This document shows positions 8,874-17,156 of a stretch of DNA of 64,000 nucleotides, piece by piece. Origin of the DNA: Variovorax flavidus (GTDB lineage: Bacteria; Pseudomonadota; Gammaproteobacteria; Burkholderiales; Burkholderiaceae_C). Within the stretch, counting starts at the first letter, position 1. The number at the start of each line of letters is the position of its first letter. The notes beneath the pieces are model-generated. The model worked only from the letters and a program-made list of their open reading frames with translations. It searched no databases and was not told where the DNA came from. The position numbers and the translations under genes are program-made. The stretch is from assembly GCF_030317145.1 (NCBI RefSeq), contig NZ_JASZYE010000001.1, positions 992,001 to 1,056,000 of the forward strand. Direction: 5' to 3'.

Positions 8874-10118
8874 TCAGGTTCGGCGGGCAGTCTTGGGCAG
8901 GAAGGCCGCCACCACGCCCAGGAGCGGCAGGTAGGCGATGGCCTCGTACACGAAGGCGATGCTCGTCCGGTCCGCGAGGATGCCGAGGACCGCGGCGCCC
9001 AGCCCGCCCATGCCGAAGGCGAAGCCGAAGAACAGCCCCGACACCATGCCCACCTTGCCCGGCATCAGCTCCTGCGCATAAACCAGGATCGCCGAGAACG
9101 CCGAGGACAACACCAGCCCGATCACCACGGTCAGCGTGGTCGTCCAGAACAGATTGGCATGCGGCAGCAGAAGCGCGAACGGCGCGACGCCCAGGATGGA
9201 CACCCAGATCACCGGCTTGCGGCCCATGCGATCGCCAATGGGGCCGCCCAGCACGGTGCCCACGGCCGAGGCGAACAGGAAGAAGAACAGATGCAGCTGC
9301 GCGCTCTGCACCGACAGGCCGAAACGCTCCATCACATAGAAGGTGTAGAAGCTGCTGAGGCCCGCCACATAGAAGTACTTGGAGAAGATCAGCACCAGCA
9401 GCACCACGATGGCACCGATCACCACCTTGCGCGGGTACGGCGAGACGGCAGCCACTTTCCTGCTGCCACCCGGCGCAACGTGATGCGTGGCATACCAACG
9501 GCTCACCTGCAGCAGCAGGCCGATGCCCAACAGCGTGGCCAGGCCGAACCAGGCCACGCTGCGCTGACCAAAGGGCACGATCACGGCAGCGGCCAGCAGC
9601 GGCCCGATGGCCGTGCCAAGGTTGCCACCCACCTGGAACACCGACTGCGCGAAGCCATGCTGCCCACCGGAAGCCAGCCGCGCGATGCGCGACGACTCCG
9701 GGTGGAAGATGGACGACCCGATGCCGATGAATGCGGCCGCCAGCAACAGGATGCCGAAGCTCGGCGCAATGGCAAGCAACATCAGGCCAATGAGCGTGGA
9801 GAACATGCCGAGGGGCAGCGAGTAAGGCTGCGGCCGCCGGTCGGTGAACAGACCCACGAGCGGCTGCAGCAGCGAGGCCGTGATCTGGTAGGTCAGCGTG
9901 ATCAGCCCGATCTGGGTGAAGCTCAGCGAGAACTCGCCCTTCAGGATCGGATACATCGCCAGGATCAGCGACTGCATCATGTCGTTGACCATGTGGGAGG
10001 TGCTGAGGGCTCCGAGGATGCCGAAGGCAGGTTTGGCCTTCTGAGGGGTTGCGGCTGGACTGCTGGCGGCCCCGATGGGCGCGCTCGCGTCCACCGTGGT
10101 TGCGGCGGAAGTCGACAT
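8874..10118 (-). CDS. MFS exporter, fosmidomycin-resistance (Fsr) type
   Basis: This 414-residue protein has about twelve hydrophobic segments. After a 30-residue Ala/Ser/Pro-rich cytoplasmic N-terminus it shows LGALSTSHMVNDMMQSLILA and GIGSSIFHPESSRIARLASG, which are hallmarks of the Fsr/YfkF-like major facilitator subgroup. These are proton-driven drug or metabolite exporters of the inner membrane. It is divergently transcribed from an AraC-family regulator with a 118-bp gap, a pairing typical of inducible exporters such as NimT/NimR. The substrate is unknown. Confidence 0.87.
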   Translation of the reverse strand: MSTSAATTVDASAPIGAASSPAATPQKAKPAFGILGALSTSHMVNDMMQSLILAMYPILKGEFSLSFTQIGLITLTYQITASLLQPLVGLFTDRRPQPYSLPLGMFSTLIGLMLLAIAPSFGILLLAAAFIGIGSSIFHPESSRIARLASGGQHGFAQSVFQVGGNLGTAIGPLLAAAVIVPFGQRSVAWFGLATLLGIGLLLQVSRWYATHHVAPGGSRKVAAVSPYPRKVVIGAIVVLLVLIFSKYFYVAGLSSFYTFYVMERFGLSVQSAQLHLFFFLFASAVGTVLGGPIGDRMGRKPVIWVSILGVAPFALLLPHANLFWTTTLTVVIGLVLSSAFSAILVYAQELMPGKVGMVSGLFFGFAFGMGGLGAAVLGILADRTSIAFVYEAIAYLPLLGVVAAFLPKTARRT

Positions 10119-10236
10119 GGATGGCTTTCAAATCCCGAATGGAAGGCCGGTGGGACGTGCCCGGCATGACAGAATTATCGAAAGCAACGCGACGCCTGTC
10201 TTGCGCCAATCCACCAGCAACCCTCGCGAAAACGAC

Positions 10237-11031
10237 ATGGACCGATCTCACCGGCCCGCGGCCCTCCCGCAAGCCCTCAGGGAGATCGACGAGGCGCGCT
10301 CGCCCGTCACCGGACGGGCCACCGACTACCCCGCTGGCTGGCACATCGAGCCCCATGCGCATGCCAAGCACCAGCTGATCTATGCCGTGCGCGGCGTCAT
10401 GGCGGTGAAGGCCGAAGCCGGCCGCTGGGTGGTGCCGCCCACCCGCGCCATCTGGATGCGCGCGGGCATGACCCATGAGATCCGCTGCATCGGGGAAGTG
10501 CACATGCGCAGTCTGCAGGTCGCGCCCGATGCAGCCCCCAGGCTCCTCGACGAGACACAGGCCGTCGGCATATCGCCCCTGCTGCGCGAACTCATCCGCA
10601 GCGCCATGGAGGTGCGGCAGCCCTATGTGCCCGGCACCCGCGACGGCCGCGTCATGCGCTTGATCCTGGACGAACTTCGCGCCCTTCCCGTGCTGCCGCT
10701 CCACCTGCAGATGCCCTCCGACCCGCGGCTGCTGCGCATCTGCGAACGGCTGCAGCAGCATCTGGACGACTCCACCACCATGGCCGGCTGGGCACGACAA
10801 CTGGTGGTGGATGTGAAAACCATCCAGCGCCTGTTCCTGAAGGAAACAGGCTTGACCTTCGGCCAATGGCGGCAACAGGCCCGGCTGCTGCGGGCGCTGG
10901 AACTTCTGGCGACGGGCGAGAAGGTCATCGACGTCGCCCTATCGCTGGGGTACGAAAGCCCCAGCGCCTTCGCGACCATGTTTCGAAGGCAGTTCGACCA
11001 GACGCCGAGCCAGTTTTTTGCCGAGAGTTGA
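10237..11031 (+). CDS. AraC-family transcriptional regulator of the divergent MFS exporter
   Basis: From the ATG at 10237 the protein has 264 residues. An N-terminal cupin-like sensing domain (about 30-115) contains WHIEPHAHAKHQLIYAVRGV and VPPTRAIWMRAGMTHEI. A C-terminal double helix-turn-helix (about 165-262) contains LGYESPSAFATMFRRQFDQTPSQFF, the conserved AraC signature end. The cupin-plus-AraC layout and divergent position match regulators such as NimR that control a neighbouring exporter. The frame remains open upstream to 10075, but that part overlaps the exporter's coding start, so 10237 is preferred. Confidence 0.87.
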   Translation: MDRSHRPAALPQALREIDEARSPVTGRATDYPAGWHIEPHAHAKHQLIYAVRGVMAVKAEAGRWVVPPTRAIWMRAGMTHEIRCIGEVHMRSLQVAPDAAPRLLDETQAVGISPLLRELIRSAMEVRQPYVPGTRDGRVMRLILDELRALPVLPLHLQMPSDPRLLRICERLQQHLDDSTTMAGWARQLVVDVKTIQRLFLKETGLTFGQWRQQARLLRALELLATGEKVIDVALSLGYESPSAFATMFRRQFDQTPSQFFAES

Positions 11032-11038
11032 GCATTGC

Positions 11039-11052
11039 TTGCGCCAGATCAA
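11039..11052 (+). promoter_or_regulatory. FNR/ANR-type box upstream of universal stress protein gene
   Basis: TTGCGCCAGATCAA has one perfect (ATCAA) and one partial (TTGCG) half of the TTGAT-N4-ATCAA consensus. Its centre is about 41 bp before a plausible start site, whose -10 would be GACACT at 11075-11080. That is the class II activator position. The site is 64 bp before the ATG. Oxygen-limited induction is a prediction. Confidence 0.5.
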
Positions 11053-11116
11053 AGCGCCGATGCGCCGCCGTTCCGACACTGGATGCCTCGTCGCAGCCAA
11101 TCGGAAGGAGCCTGTC

Positions 11117-11638
11117 ATGTACCAGCGAATTCTTGTCCCCGTCGACGGAAGTCCGACATCGACGCGAGGCCTGGACGAAGCAATCAGTATTGCCAAGCTC
11201 ACTCACGGACGTCTGCGGCTGTTCCACGTCATCGACGAACTGTCCTTCGCCCTCGCGATGGATGCCTATTCCGGCCATGCCGGCGATTGGCTCGGCGTCT
11301 TGCGCAATGCGGGCCGCAAGCTGCTCGAAGAAGGCAAGGCGATCGCGGAGGCCGCAGGCGTCGAGGCTGACGTCGTGCTGTGCGACAGCTTTTCCGGCTC
11401 GGTCCATGAACAGGTCACGGAAGAAGCCAGACGATGGTCTGCCGACCTGATCGTGGTCGGAACCCATGGTCGACGCGGCGTCGGCCGGTTCGTGATGGGA
11501 AGCAGCGCGGAATACATCCTGCGCTACTCCACCGTGCCGGTCCTTCTGGTTCGCGCCGCGGAAACGAAGACGAAAGCAGAAACGGAAGCCGTGTCGTCCA
11601 AGCTGGACCAGCCGTCGGCCGCCCTGTCGTTCGAATAA
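11117..11638 (+). CDS. Universal stress protein (UspA family)
   Basis: A 173-residue single-domain Usp. It begins MYQRILVPVDGSPTSTRGLD and ends with the nucleotide-binding motif VVGTHGRRGVGRFVMGSSAE, matching G-x2-G-x9-G-S/T, followed by VPVLLVR. The ATP-binding type is therefore likely. A C-terminal charged tail of about 25 residues extends beyond the family core. A strong AAGGAG site lies just upstream. An FNR-type box upstream and a hemerythrin gene 41 bp downstream suggest a role under low oxygen. A second family member is at 33572-34033. Confidence 0.92.
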   Translation: MYQRILVPVDGSPTSTRGLDEAISIAKLTHGRLRLFHVIDELSFALAMDAYSGHAGDWLGVLRNAGRKLLEEGKAIAEAAGVEADVVLCDSFSGSVHEQVTEEARRWSADLIVVGTHGRRGVGRFVMGSSAEYILRYSTVPVLLVRAAETKTKAETEAVSSKLDQPSAALSFE

Positions 11639-11679
11639 GGCAACAGGCACGCAGCGCCTGCTGCTTGAAGGACCGTGCC

Positions 11680-12315
11680 GTGACGCACCCCAGCCTGACT
11701 ATCATCCGTCACGAGCACCGGGCGCTGTCGGCCATGCTGCGCGCCATCACCCTGCTGCTCAGCGAGCATCGGCGCCGAGGCACCCTGCCCGACTTCGATG
11801 CCTTGCAGGCCATGTTGTTCTACGTGGATGAGTTCCCGGAAAGGCTGCACCATCCGAAAGAGAGCCGCCTGCTCTTCCCCAAGCTGCGGGGCCGAAACGC
11901 ACAAACCGATGCATTGCTCGACCGACTTGACCGGGACCACCTGCGCGGCGAGCAGACGATTCGCGAACTCGAACATGCGCTGATCGGATTCCGGATGATG
12001 AGCGAGACCGGACAGCGCCAGGCCCGGCAGGCCAGGTTCGAAAACCTGATGAAGCAGTACGTCGACTTCTACCTCGACCACATGCGGGTCGAGGAAGCCG
12101 AGATCCTCCCACTGGCCGAGAGCGTGCTCAAGGACGACGAATGGGCCGAACTCGACGCCGCATTCCTGATGAACCGGGACCCGCTCGCAGGCTACGAAGC
12201 CGATGAGGCCTACCGGCCGCTCTTCAAGAAGATCCTCGGCGCGCTGCAGCATTCGAGCAACGTCGGCCCGGCGCTCGAAGCTTTCGCAGGTGCCGTGCTG
12301 CCGGCACGACGCTGA
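11680..12315 (+). CDS. Hemerythrin HHE-domain protein
   Basis: The 211-residue protein, read from a GTG at 11680 (GAAGGA site 8-14 bp before it), is an all-helical hemerythrin-like protein. Likely di-iron ligands are His in IIRHEHRALSAML, His/Glu in RLHHPKESRLLFP, His in LDRDHLRGE and the HMRVEEAEILPL motif. Such domains bind oxygen or nitric oxide, or sense them. It lies 41 bp after the stress protein gene and is probably in its operon, so the FNR-type box may serve both. No DNA-binding or signalling domain is attached. Confidence 0.87.
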   Translation: MTHPSLTIIRHEHRALSAMLRAITLLLSEHRRRGTLPDFDALQAMLFYVDEFPERLHHPKESRLLFPKLRGRNAQTDALLDRLDRDHLRGEQTIRELEHALIGFRMMSETGQRQARQARFENLMKQYVDFYLDHMRVEEAEILPLAESVLKDDEWAELDAAFLMNRDPLAGYEADEAYRPLFKKILGALQHSSNVGPALEAFAGAVLPARR

Positions 12316-12342
12316 TCAGGTTCAGGCACAGGGACTGAAGAC

Positions 12343-13212
12343 TCAGCGCTCCCCCGGCTGCAGCAAGGCGGGCGCATGGGAGTGCAGCAAGGTGCAGATC
12401 ACCCCCACCTGCTTCTGGATGATCCTTGCCACTTCACGGCGCCGCGAGGGCCCCATGCGGCTCGATATGGCGGCCACGCTGATGGCGGCAATCGGGTTTT
12501 CCGGCGGGAACGCCACGCCCACTGCCGCGGTGCCCGGCGTCGCGGCGCTGTCCAGAAACGAATAGCCCCGGGTGCGGCTTTCGATCACGGCTGCGCGCAG
12601 GAAGCCCGGATCGAAGGCGCCGAACTTCGCATACTGCGCACCACTGGCTTCGACGATCTGGTCCGCTTCGGCTGGGGGCAACGCGCTGAGGATGGCCAGG
12701 CCGCCCGCGCCCACACCCATCGGCCGGCGGATGCCGACATCGAGCGTCAGCGCCTTGATGGGGTAGTCGCCCAGCGCCCGGCTCGTGCAGATCGATTCGG
12801 AACCGCGGCGCTCGCTCAGGTACACCGTGTCCTGCGTCTGGTCCGCGATCACCCGCAGCGCTTCGTCGCACAGTTCGCTCAATCGATAGCGCGGCTGCGC
12901 CAGCAATCCGAGTTCATAGAGCAGCGGACCCAGGTGGTACTTGCGCGTCAAAGGGTCGCGATAGACCAGCCCCTCCAGTTCGAGGCGCTGCAGCATCCGG
13001 AAGCAGGTGGACATCGGCAGGCCGCTCACGCTGACCACATCCGCGATGCGCATGCCGCGGCGTCCGCGCGACGCGATCACTCGCAGCATGCCCACCACCC
13101 GCTCGATGCTCTGGGTGCCGCTTCTCGCGTGCTGTTCCTGCGCTTCGGGCGACGCGGCATCGCCGGTGTCGGCCGTCTTGCGCTTGCCGGAGGGTTTGCT
13201 TTTAGTTTCCAC
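12343..13212 (-). CDS. IclR-family regulator of the divergent dehydratase/lyase operon
   Basis: From the GTG at 13212 the protein has 289 residues. An N-terminal winged helix follows a charged 30-residue lead (SIERVVGMLRVIASRGRRG, then GLPMSTCFRMLQRLELEGLV). The IclR effector domain (about 115-285) follows. The start is uncertain: the frame stays open to an ATG at 13278, and neither start has a good ribosome binding site. The GTG codon lies inside an operator-like palindrome. IclR proteins here normally repress or activate the divergent catabolic operon in response to its substrate, and position fits that exactly. Confidence 0.87.
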   Translation of the reverse strand: METKSKPSGKRKTADTGDAASPEAQEQHARSGTQSIERVVGMLRVIASRGRRGMRIADVVSVSGLPMSTCFRMLQRLELEGLVYRDPLTRKYHLGPLLYELGLLAQPRYRLSELCDEALRVIADQTQDTVYLSERRGSESICTSRALGDYPIKALTLDVGIRRPMGVGAGGLAILSALPPAEADQIVEASGAQYAKFGAFDPGFLRAAVIESRTRGYSFLDSAATPGTAAVGVAFPPENPIAAISVAAISSRMGPSRRREVARIIQKQVGVICTLLHSHAPALLQPGER

Positions 13213-13222
13213 TATGTGGCAG
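13206..13222 (+). promoter_or_regulatory. Putative IclR operator, copy 1
   Basis: TTTCCACTATGTGGCAG is a palindrome around CCAC-TAT-GTGG. Its reverse complement recurs with two or three changes at 13293-13309 at the far side of the divergent gap. This copy overlaps the chosen start codon of the IclR gene, consistent with autorepression. Confidence 0.55.
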
Positions 13223-13292
13223 TAATTCGGGTTGCACCCGAACAGGGTTGAAGTTGTGCTGAATATAGTCCCAGACATCGAGGTTGAACAAC

Positions 13293-13309
13293 TTGCCACA
13301 TGGTGGAAG
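13293..13309 (-). promoter_or_regulatory. Putative IclR operator, copy 2
   Basis: TTGCCACATGGTGGAAG is the inverted counterpart of the element at 13206-13222; the shared core is TTCCAC(T/C)ATGTGGCA. It lies 17 bp before the start of the dehydratase gene. Two copies bracketing the divergent promoters suggest looping or dual control by the IclR protein. Confidence 0.55.
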
Positions 13310-13325
13310 TCAAACGGAACTGCCC

Positions 13326-14615
13326 ATGCCCCACACGATGACCGAAAAGATCCTGGCTCGCGCCTCCGGCAAGGAGAGCGTGAAGCCGGGGGAAGAGATC
13401 ACGGCACGCCCGGACTTCGTGATCACCTACGACTTCCCTGGTTACACCGACGTCTTCTTCAAGGAGACGCGCGAGGACTTCGGCATCGAGAAGGTGTCCA
13501 GCCCCGAGCGCTTTGTCCTCTTCATCGACCACATGGTCCCGGCCGCGGCGCCGAAGGAAGAGGAACTGCACAAGGTCACCCGTGCCTGGGGCAAGGAACA
13601 GGGCGTGCCCGTCTACGAGCGCGAGGGCATCGGTCACCAGGTGTCGGCCGAACTGGGCTACGCCACGCCGGGCGCCTTCGTCGTGCACTTCGACGGCCAC
13701 GTCAGCCAGCTGGGCGCCTTCGGCACCTTCGCCTTCGGCGCGCGCAAGGGCGTGATCGAATCCTTCGTGACGGAGAACGTGACGATGACCGTCCCCGCCA
13801 CCGTGAAGGTGGAACTGGTCGGCACGCTCCAGCCCGGCGTGATGGCGCGCGATGTGTTCCACCACATGGTTCGCGTGATGGGGCCGGCCTCCTGCTGCTT
13901 CAAGGCCGTTGAACTCTGCGGCCCCGTCATCGACCAGATGAGCATCGAAGGCCGGCAGACCATCTGCGGCCAGGCCATGTTCCTGGGCGCGACCACCATG
14001 CTCATTGCGCCCGATGCGAAGACCATGGCCTATATGGCAGGCCGCGCGAAGGTGGATCTGGAGCCGGTGCATCCCGATCCCGATGCCGAGTACGAGCGCG
14101 TCGTGACCATCGACGTGTCCTCGCTGGAGCCCATCGTGGTGGTGCCACCCAGCCCGGCGAACACGCGCGACCTCAAGGATTTCATCGGCGTGGAGGTTCA
14201 CACCGGCTACCTCGGCTCGTGCGCCAGCGGCCGGCTGGAAGACCTGCGCGTGGCGGCCGAGGTGCTGCGCGGCCGGCGCATCCAGCCCGGCTTTCAGCTG
14301 CATGTCGTGCCGACCTCCAAGGCCATCATGGCGGCAGCGGCACGCGAAGGCCTGATCGAATGCCTCGTGGAAGCCGGCGCCTTCATCAGCTCGCCCAGTT
14401 GCGACTACTGCTTCGGCAAGATCGCCACGATGAGCGACGGCCAGCGCGCCGTGTCCACAGGCACCCTGAACACCCCGGGTCGCATGGGCAGTGTCGATTC
14501 GGAGATCTACATCTGCAATGCGGCCGTTGTGGCGGCGTCGGCACTCGAAGGCCGCATCGCCGACCCTCGCCCCTACCTCGCCGAAGCGGCCCTGGCTGCG
14601 GGAGCCGCCGCATGA
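13326..14615 (+). CDS. Aconitase-family dehydratase large subunit (LeuC/DmdA-like)
   Basis: This 429-residue protein is the large subunit of a 3-isopropylmalate/homoaconitate/2,3-dimethylmalate dehydratase-type enzyme. The [4Fe-4S] cysteines are visible in LGSCASGRLEDLRVA and SSPSCDYCFGK. It is the short, LeuC2-like form. The expected reaction is reversible water removal and addition that moves a hydroxyl group on a branched dicarboxylic acid. The small subunit follows with an ATGA overlap, then a lyase with another ATGA overlap. This order equals the dmdA-dmdB-dml set of nicotinate fermenters, but the substrate is not determined. The ATG at 13326 is chosen; another at 13338 is possible. Confidence 0.82.
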   Translation: MPHTMTEKILARASGKESVKPGEEITARPDFVITYDFPGYTDVFFKETREDFGIEKVSSPERFVLFIDHMVPAAAPKEEELHKVTRAWGKEQGVPVYEREGIGHQVSAELGYATPGAFVVHFDGHVSQLGAFGTFAFGARKGVIESFVTENVTMTVPATVKVELVGTLQPGVMARDVFHHMVRVMGPASCCFKAVELCGPVIDQMSIEGRQTICGQAMFLGATTMLIAPDAKTMAYMAGRAKVDLEPVHPDPDAEYERVVTIDVSSLEPIVVVPPSPANTRDLKDFIGVEVHTGYLGSCASGRLEDLRVAAEVLRGRRIQPGFQLHVVPTSKAIMAAAAREGLIECLVEAGAFISSPSCDYCFGKIATMSDGQRAVSTGTLNTPGRMGSVDSEIYICNAAVVAASALEGRIADPRPYLAEAALAAGAAA

Positions 14616-15136
14616 GCCTCGTCAACCTGCGCGGCCGCGCGGCCTGGATCTTCGAAGCGGACGACTACGACATCGATCTCATCATCGGTGTTCGCAACAT
14701 CAAGATCACCGACGTGACGGAACTCGCCGCCCTGGCGATGTCCGACTATGTGGCCGACTTCGCCAGCACCGTGCAGAAGGGCGACATGCTGATCGGCGGC
14801 CGCAATTTCGGCTACGGCCATCCGCACTACCCCGCCATGCGCGCCATGCGGCACCTGGGCATCGCCTGCGTGATCGCGGAGTCGTTCTCGCCGGGATTCT
14901 TTCGGGGCGAGATGAGCATGGGCTTTCCGCTGGTCACCTGCCCCGGCATTCGCGCTGCGGTCGCACGAGGAGACGAGCTGGAAGTGAACTGGGAAACAAG
15001 CGAAGTGGGCAACGTGCGCACCGGCCAGAGCCTGCCGCTGCAGCCCTTCTCCGCATCCGAGCGCGGCATGCTCGACGCGGGCGGCCTGATCCCCTACCTC
15101 AAAGCCCGCACCGCGGGAACGAAAGCAACCACATGA
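14612..15136 (+). CDS. Aconitase-family dehydratase small subunit (LeuD/DmdB-like)
   Basis: The 174-residue swivel-domain subunit contains the LeuD-type region GGRNFGYGHPHYPAMRAM (about residues 62-79) and AMRHLGIACVIAESFSPGFF. The usual GCGSSREHA segment is changed to GYGHPHYPA, so substrate contacts differ from true isopropylmalate isomerase. Its ATG overlaps the stop of the large subunit (ATGA). This argues for stoichiometric translation and a heterodimer. Confidence 0.82.
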   Translation: MSLVNLRGRAAWIFEADDYDIDLIIGVRNIKITDVTELAALAMSDYVADFASTVQKGDMLIGGRNFGYGHPHYPAMRAMRHLGIACVIAESFSPGFFRGEMSMGFPLVTCPGIRAAVARGDELEVNWETSEVGNVRTGQSLPLQPFSASERGMLDAGGLIPYLKARTAGTKATT

Positions 15137-16017
15137 CTTCCAACCGCCAGGCGCTCCGCGAGCGCATCACCCACGGCCCGACCTTCTGGTTTGGCGGCGC
15201 GCAGGACGCCTTGACGGCCCTGCTGGTCGACCAATCGGACTTCGATGGCATCTTCAGCACCGGCTTCGGCATTTCCGCCGCCTTGCTCGGCCAGCCCGAC
15301 ATGGAGCTGTACACGCTGAGCGAGAACGTGGCGACCGTGAACCGCATGGTCAACGTGGTGCGAAAGCCCGTCTTTGCCGATGCGGACACCGGCTACGGCA
15401 ACGTATTGAACGTCGGGCGCACCGTGCGCGAATTCGAGAAGGCCGGTGTCGCCGCGCTTTCGCTGGAAGACCAGGTCAGCCCCAAGCGCTGCCCGGCCGC
15501 CGCGACGCAATCGATCGTCGTGTCGATGGAGGCGGCAGTGACGCGCATCAAGGCCGCGGTGGACGCGCGGCAGGACGCGGACCTGCTGATCGTTGCGCGC
15601 ACCGACGCCATGGACGCGGGCGAGGCCCTCGAACGCGCGGCCCGCTATGCCGAGGCCGGCGCCGACCTGATTCAGCCCATCTCGCGCACCTTCAACAGCT
15701 ACGAGCAACTTGTCCAACTGCGCGAGACCTGCGGTCGCCGCCTGTCGCTGCAGCTCATGGCGGGAACGTGGATGACGAAGCTCAGCCGGTCGCAGATCGA
15801 GAACGTCGCGGCCTTCGCCACCTACCCGATCGCCAGCCTCCTGAGCATCGTGCATGCAGTGCAAGGCAACCTGCAGGAACTGGCACGCCGCCGCTCCGGT
15901 GACTTCGACGGCCTGCCCGCCGAGCAAACCACGATGGCGGCCTTCAAGGACATCATCGGCTGGCATGCCCTCGAAGAGCGGCAGGCCCACTACGAAGTCG
16001 GCGCGGGCAACCACTGA
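15133..16017 (+). CDS. PEP mutase / isocitrate lyase-family lyase (2,3-dimethylmalate lyase-like)
   Basis: The 294-residue alpha/beta-barrel protein shows FADADTGYGNVLNV, the metal-binding motif of the family, and SLEDQVSPKRCP in the active-site loop. The loop keeps the Lys-Arg-Cys but not the Gly-His of the KRCGH signature of methylisocitrate and isocitrate lyases, reading KRCPAA instead. LIVARTDAMDAGEALERA and LSLQLMAGTW follow. The predicted role is retro-aldol cleavage of the acid made by the dehydratase, giving pyruvate plus a second small acid. Oxaloacetate decarboxylase-like or carboxy-PEP mutase-like activity cannot be excluded. Its start overlaps the stop of the small subunit. Confidence 0.82.
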   Translation: MTSNRQALRERITHGPTFWFGGAQDALTALLVDQSDFDGIFSTGFGISAALLGQPDMELYTLSENVATVNRMVNVVRKPVFADADTGYGNVLNVGRTVREFEKAGVAALSLEDQVSPKRCPAAATQSIVVSMEAAVTRIKAAVDARQDADLLIVARTDAMDAGEALERAARYAEAGADLIQPISRTFNSYEQLVQLRETCGRRLSLQLMAGTWMTKLSRSQIENVAAFATYPIASLLSIVHAVQGNLQELARRRSGDFDGLPAEQTTMAAFKDIIGWHALEERQAHYEVGAGNH

Positions 16018-16085
16018 AGCCGCTTCCCTTCCTTCCGGCCCGCAATTCCCCTCCCCCCACCCTCCCTGGACCATCAGGAGCAAAC

Positions 16086-17078
16086 GTGCGTACTTTCAAA
16101 CTGTTGAGCCACCTCGTCGTGGCTGGATCCCTGGCGCTGGGCTTCGGCGCGGCGATGGCACAAGGCAGCGCCTATCCCACGAAGCCGATCCGGATCGTCG
16201 TGCCGTATCCGCCCGGCGGCGCCACCGACGTGGCAGCGCGCATCCTGGGCCCCCGCCTTCAGGAGGAACTCGGCCAGACCATCGTGGTCGAGAACCGCCC
16301 CGGCGCCGGCGGCAACATCGCGATGAATGCCGTGGCGCAAAGCCCCGCGGACGGCCACACCCTGGCGATGACGCTCACGGGCATGCTGTCGATCAATCCG
16401 GTGATCTACAAGAAGGCTGGTTTTGCGGCCTCCGACTTCGTGCCGGTCGCACAGGTCTCGCTGGCGCCGCTGCTGCTGGTCGTGCCCGAAAGCTCGCCGT
16501 ACAAGAACGTGCAGGATTTGCTCGCCGCCGGCAAGAAAGCCGGCAAGAACGGCCTCGCCTATGGTTCGGCCGGTGCGGGTGGCCTGTCGCATCTGGCCTC
16601 CGAATCGATCAACGCGCACGCGGACGGCAACTTCGTGCACGTGCCTTACAAGGGCGGCGCACCCCTGGTGCAGGCGCTGATGGCCAATGAAGTGGCATGG
16701 GGCCTGCTGGGCACGGGCGATGCGCGAGGCTTCGTGCAATCGGGCAAGTTGCGCGCCATCGGCGTGTTGCGCAATGGCCGCTCGGAACTGTGGCCGGGTA
16801 TCCCCACGCTCACCGAACAGGGTGTGCCGGGCGGCGTGGACTTCGACGTGTGGTTCGGCATCGTTGCACCGGCGAAGACGCCGGCGCCCGTGGTGAAACT
16901 CCTGAACGAGAAGATCGCCCAGATCGTCGCCGAGCCGGCCTTCCGCAAGCGGCTGAACGAGCTGGGCGGCGTGGCGCCGGTCACCGGCAATACCACCGCA
17001 GACTTCGCGGAGGTGCTCAAGCGTGAACTGGCGGTGTTGCCGAAGGCTGCACAGGCAGCGGGCCTGCAGCTTGACTGA
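16086..17078 (+). CDS. TctC/Bug-family periplasmic binding protein
   Basis: The 330-residue protein starts at a GTG (16086) after a CAGGAG site and carries a Sec signal peptide ending GAAMAQ (about residue 24). Family landmarks are YPTKPIRIVVPYPPGGATDV, IVVENRPGAGGNIAMN and YGSAGAGGLSHLASE. Tripartite tricarboxylate transporter receptors capture carboxylic acids in the periplasm. The large number of Bug proteins in Burkholderiales usually share a few membrane components encoded elsewhere, and none is present here. Located 68 bp after the lyase, it probably captures the operon's substrate. Confidence 0.9.
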   Translation: MRTFKLLSHLVVAGSLALGFGAAMAQGSAYPTKPIRIVVPYPPGGATDVAARILGPRLQEELGQTIVVENRPGAGGNIAMNAVAQSPADGHTLAMTLTGMLSINPVIYKKAGFAASDFVPVAQVSLAPLLLVVPESSPYKNVQDLLAAGKKAGKNGLAYGSAGAGGLSHLASESINAHADGNFVHVPYKGGAPLVQALMANEVAWGLLGTGDARGFVQSGKLRAIGVLRNGRSELWPGIPTLTEQGVPGGVDFDVWFGIVAPAKTPAPVVKLLNEKIAQIVAEPAFRKRLNELGGVAPVTGNTTADFAEVLKRELAVLPKAAQAAGLQLD

Positions 17079-17156
17079 CGGAGACGTGAGGTGTGTGCGC
17101 GGGTAAGCCACGTAAATCCCGATCCCGCCCTCCTTCTGCCTTGCTAGCATGCAGCC

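Noticed and set aside
8874..11031. Plus-strand frame 9159-10169 opposite the MFS exporter as a gene
   Set aside because: It is antisense to twelve clear membrane segments and consists of Gln/Arg/His-rich shadow sequence.
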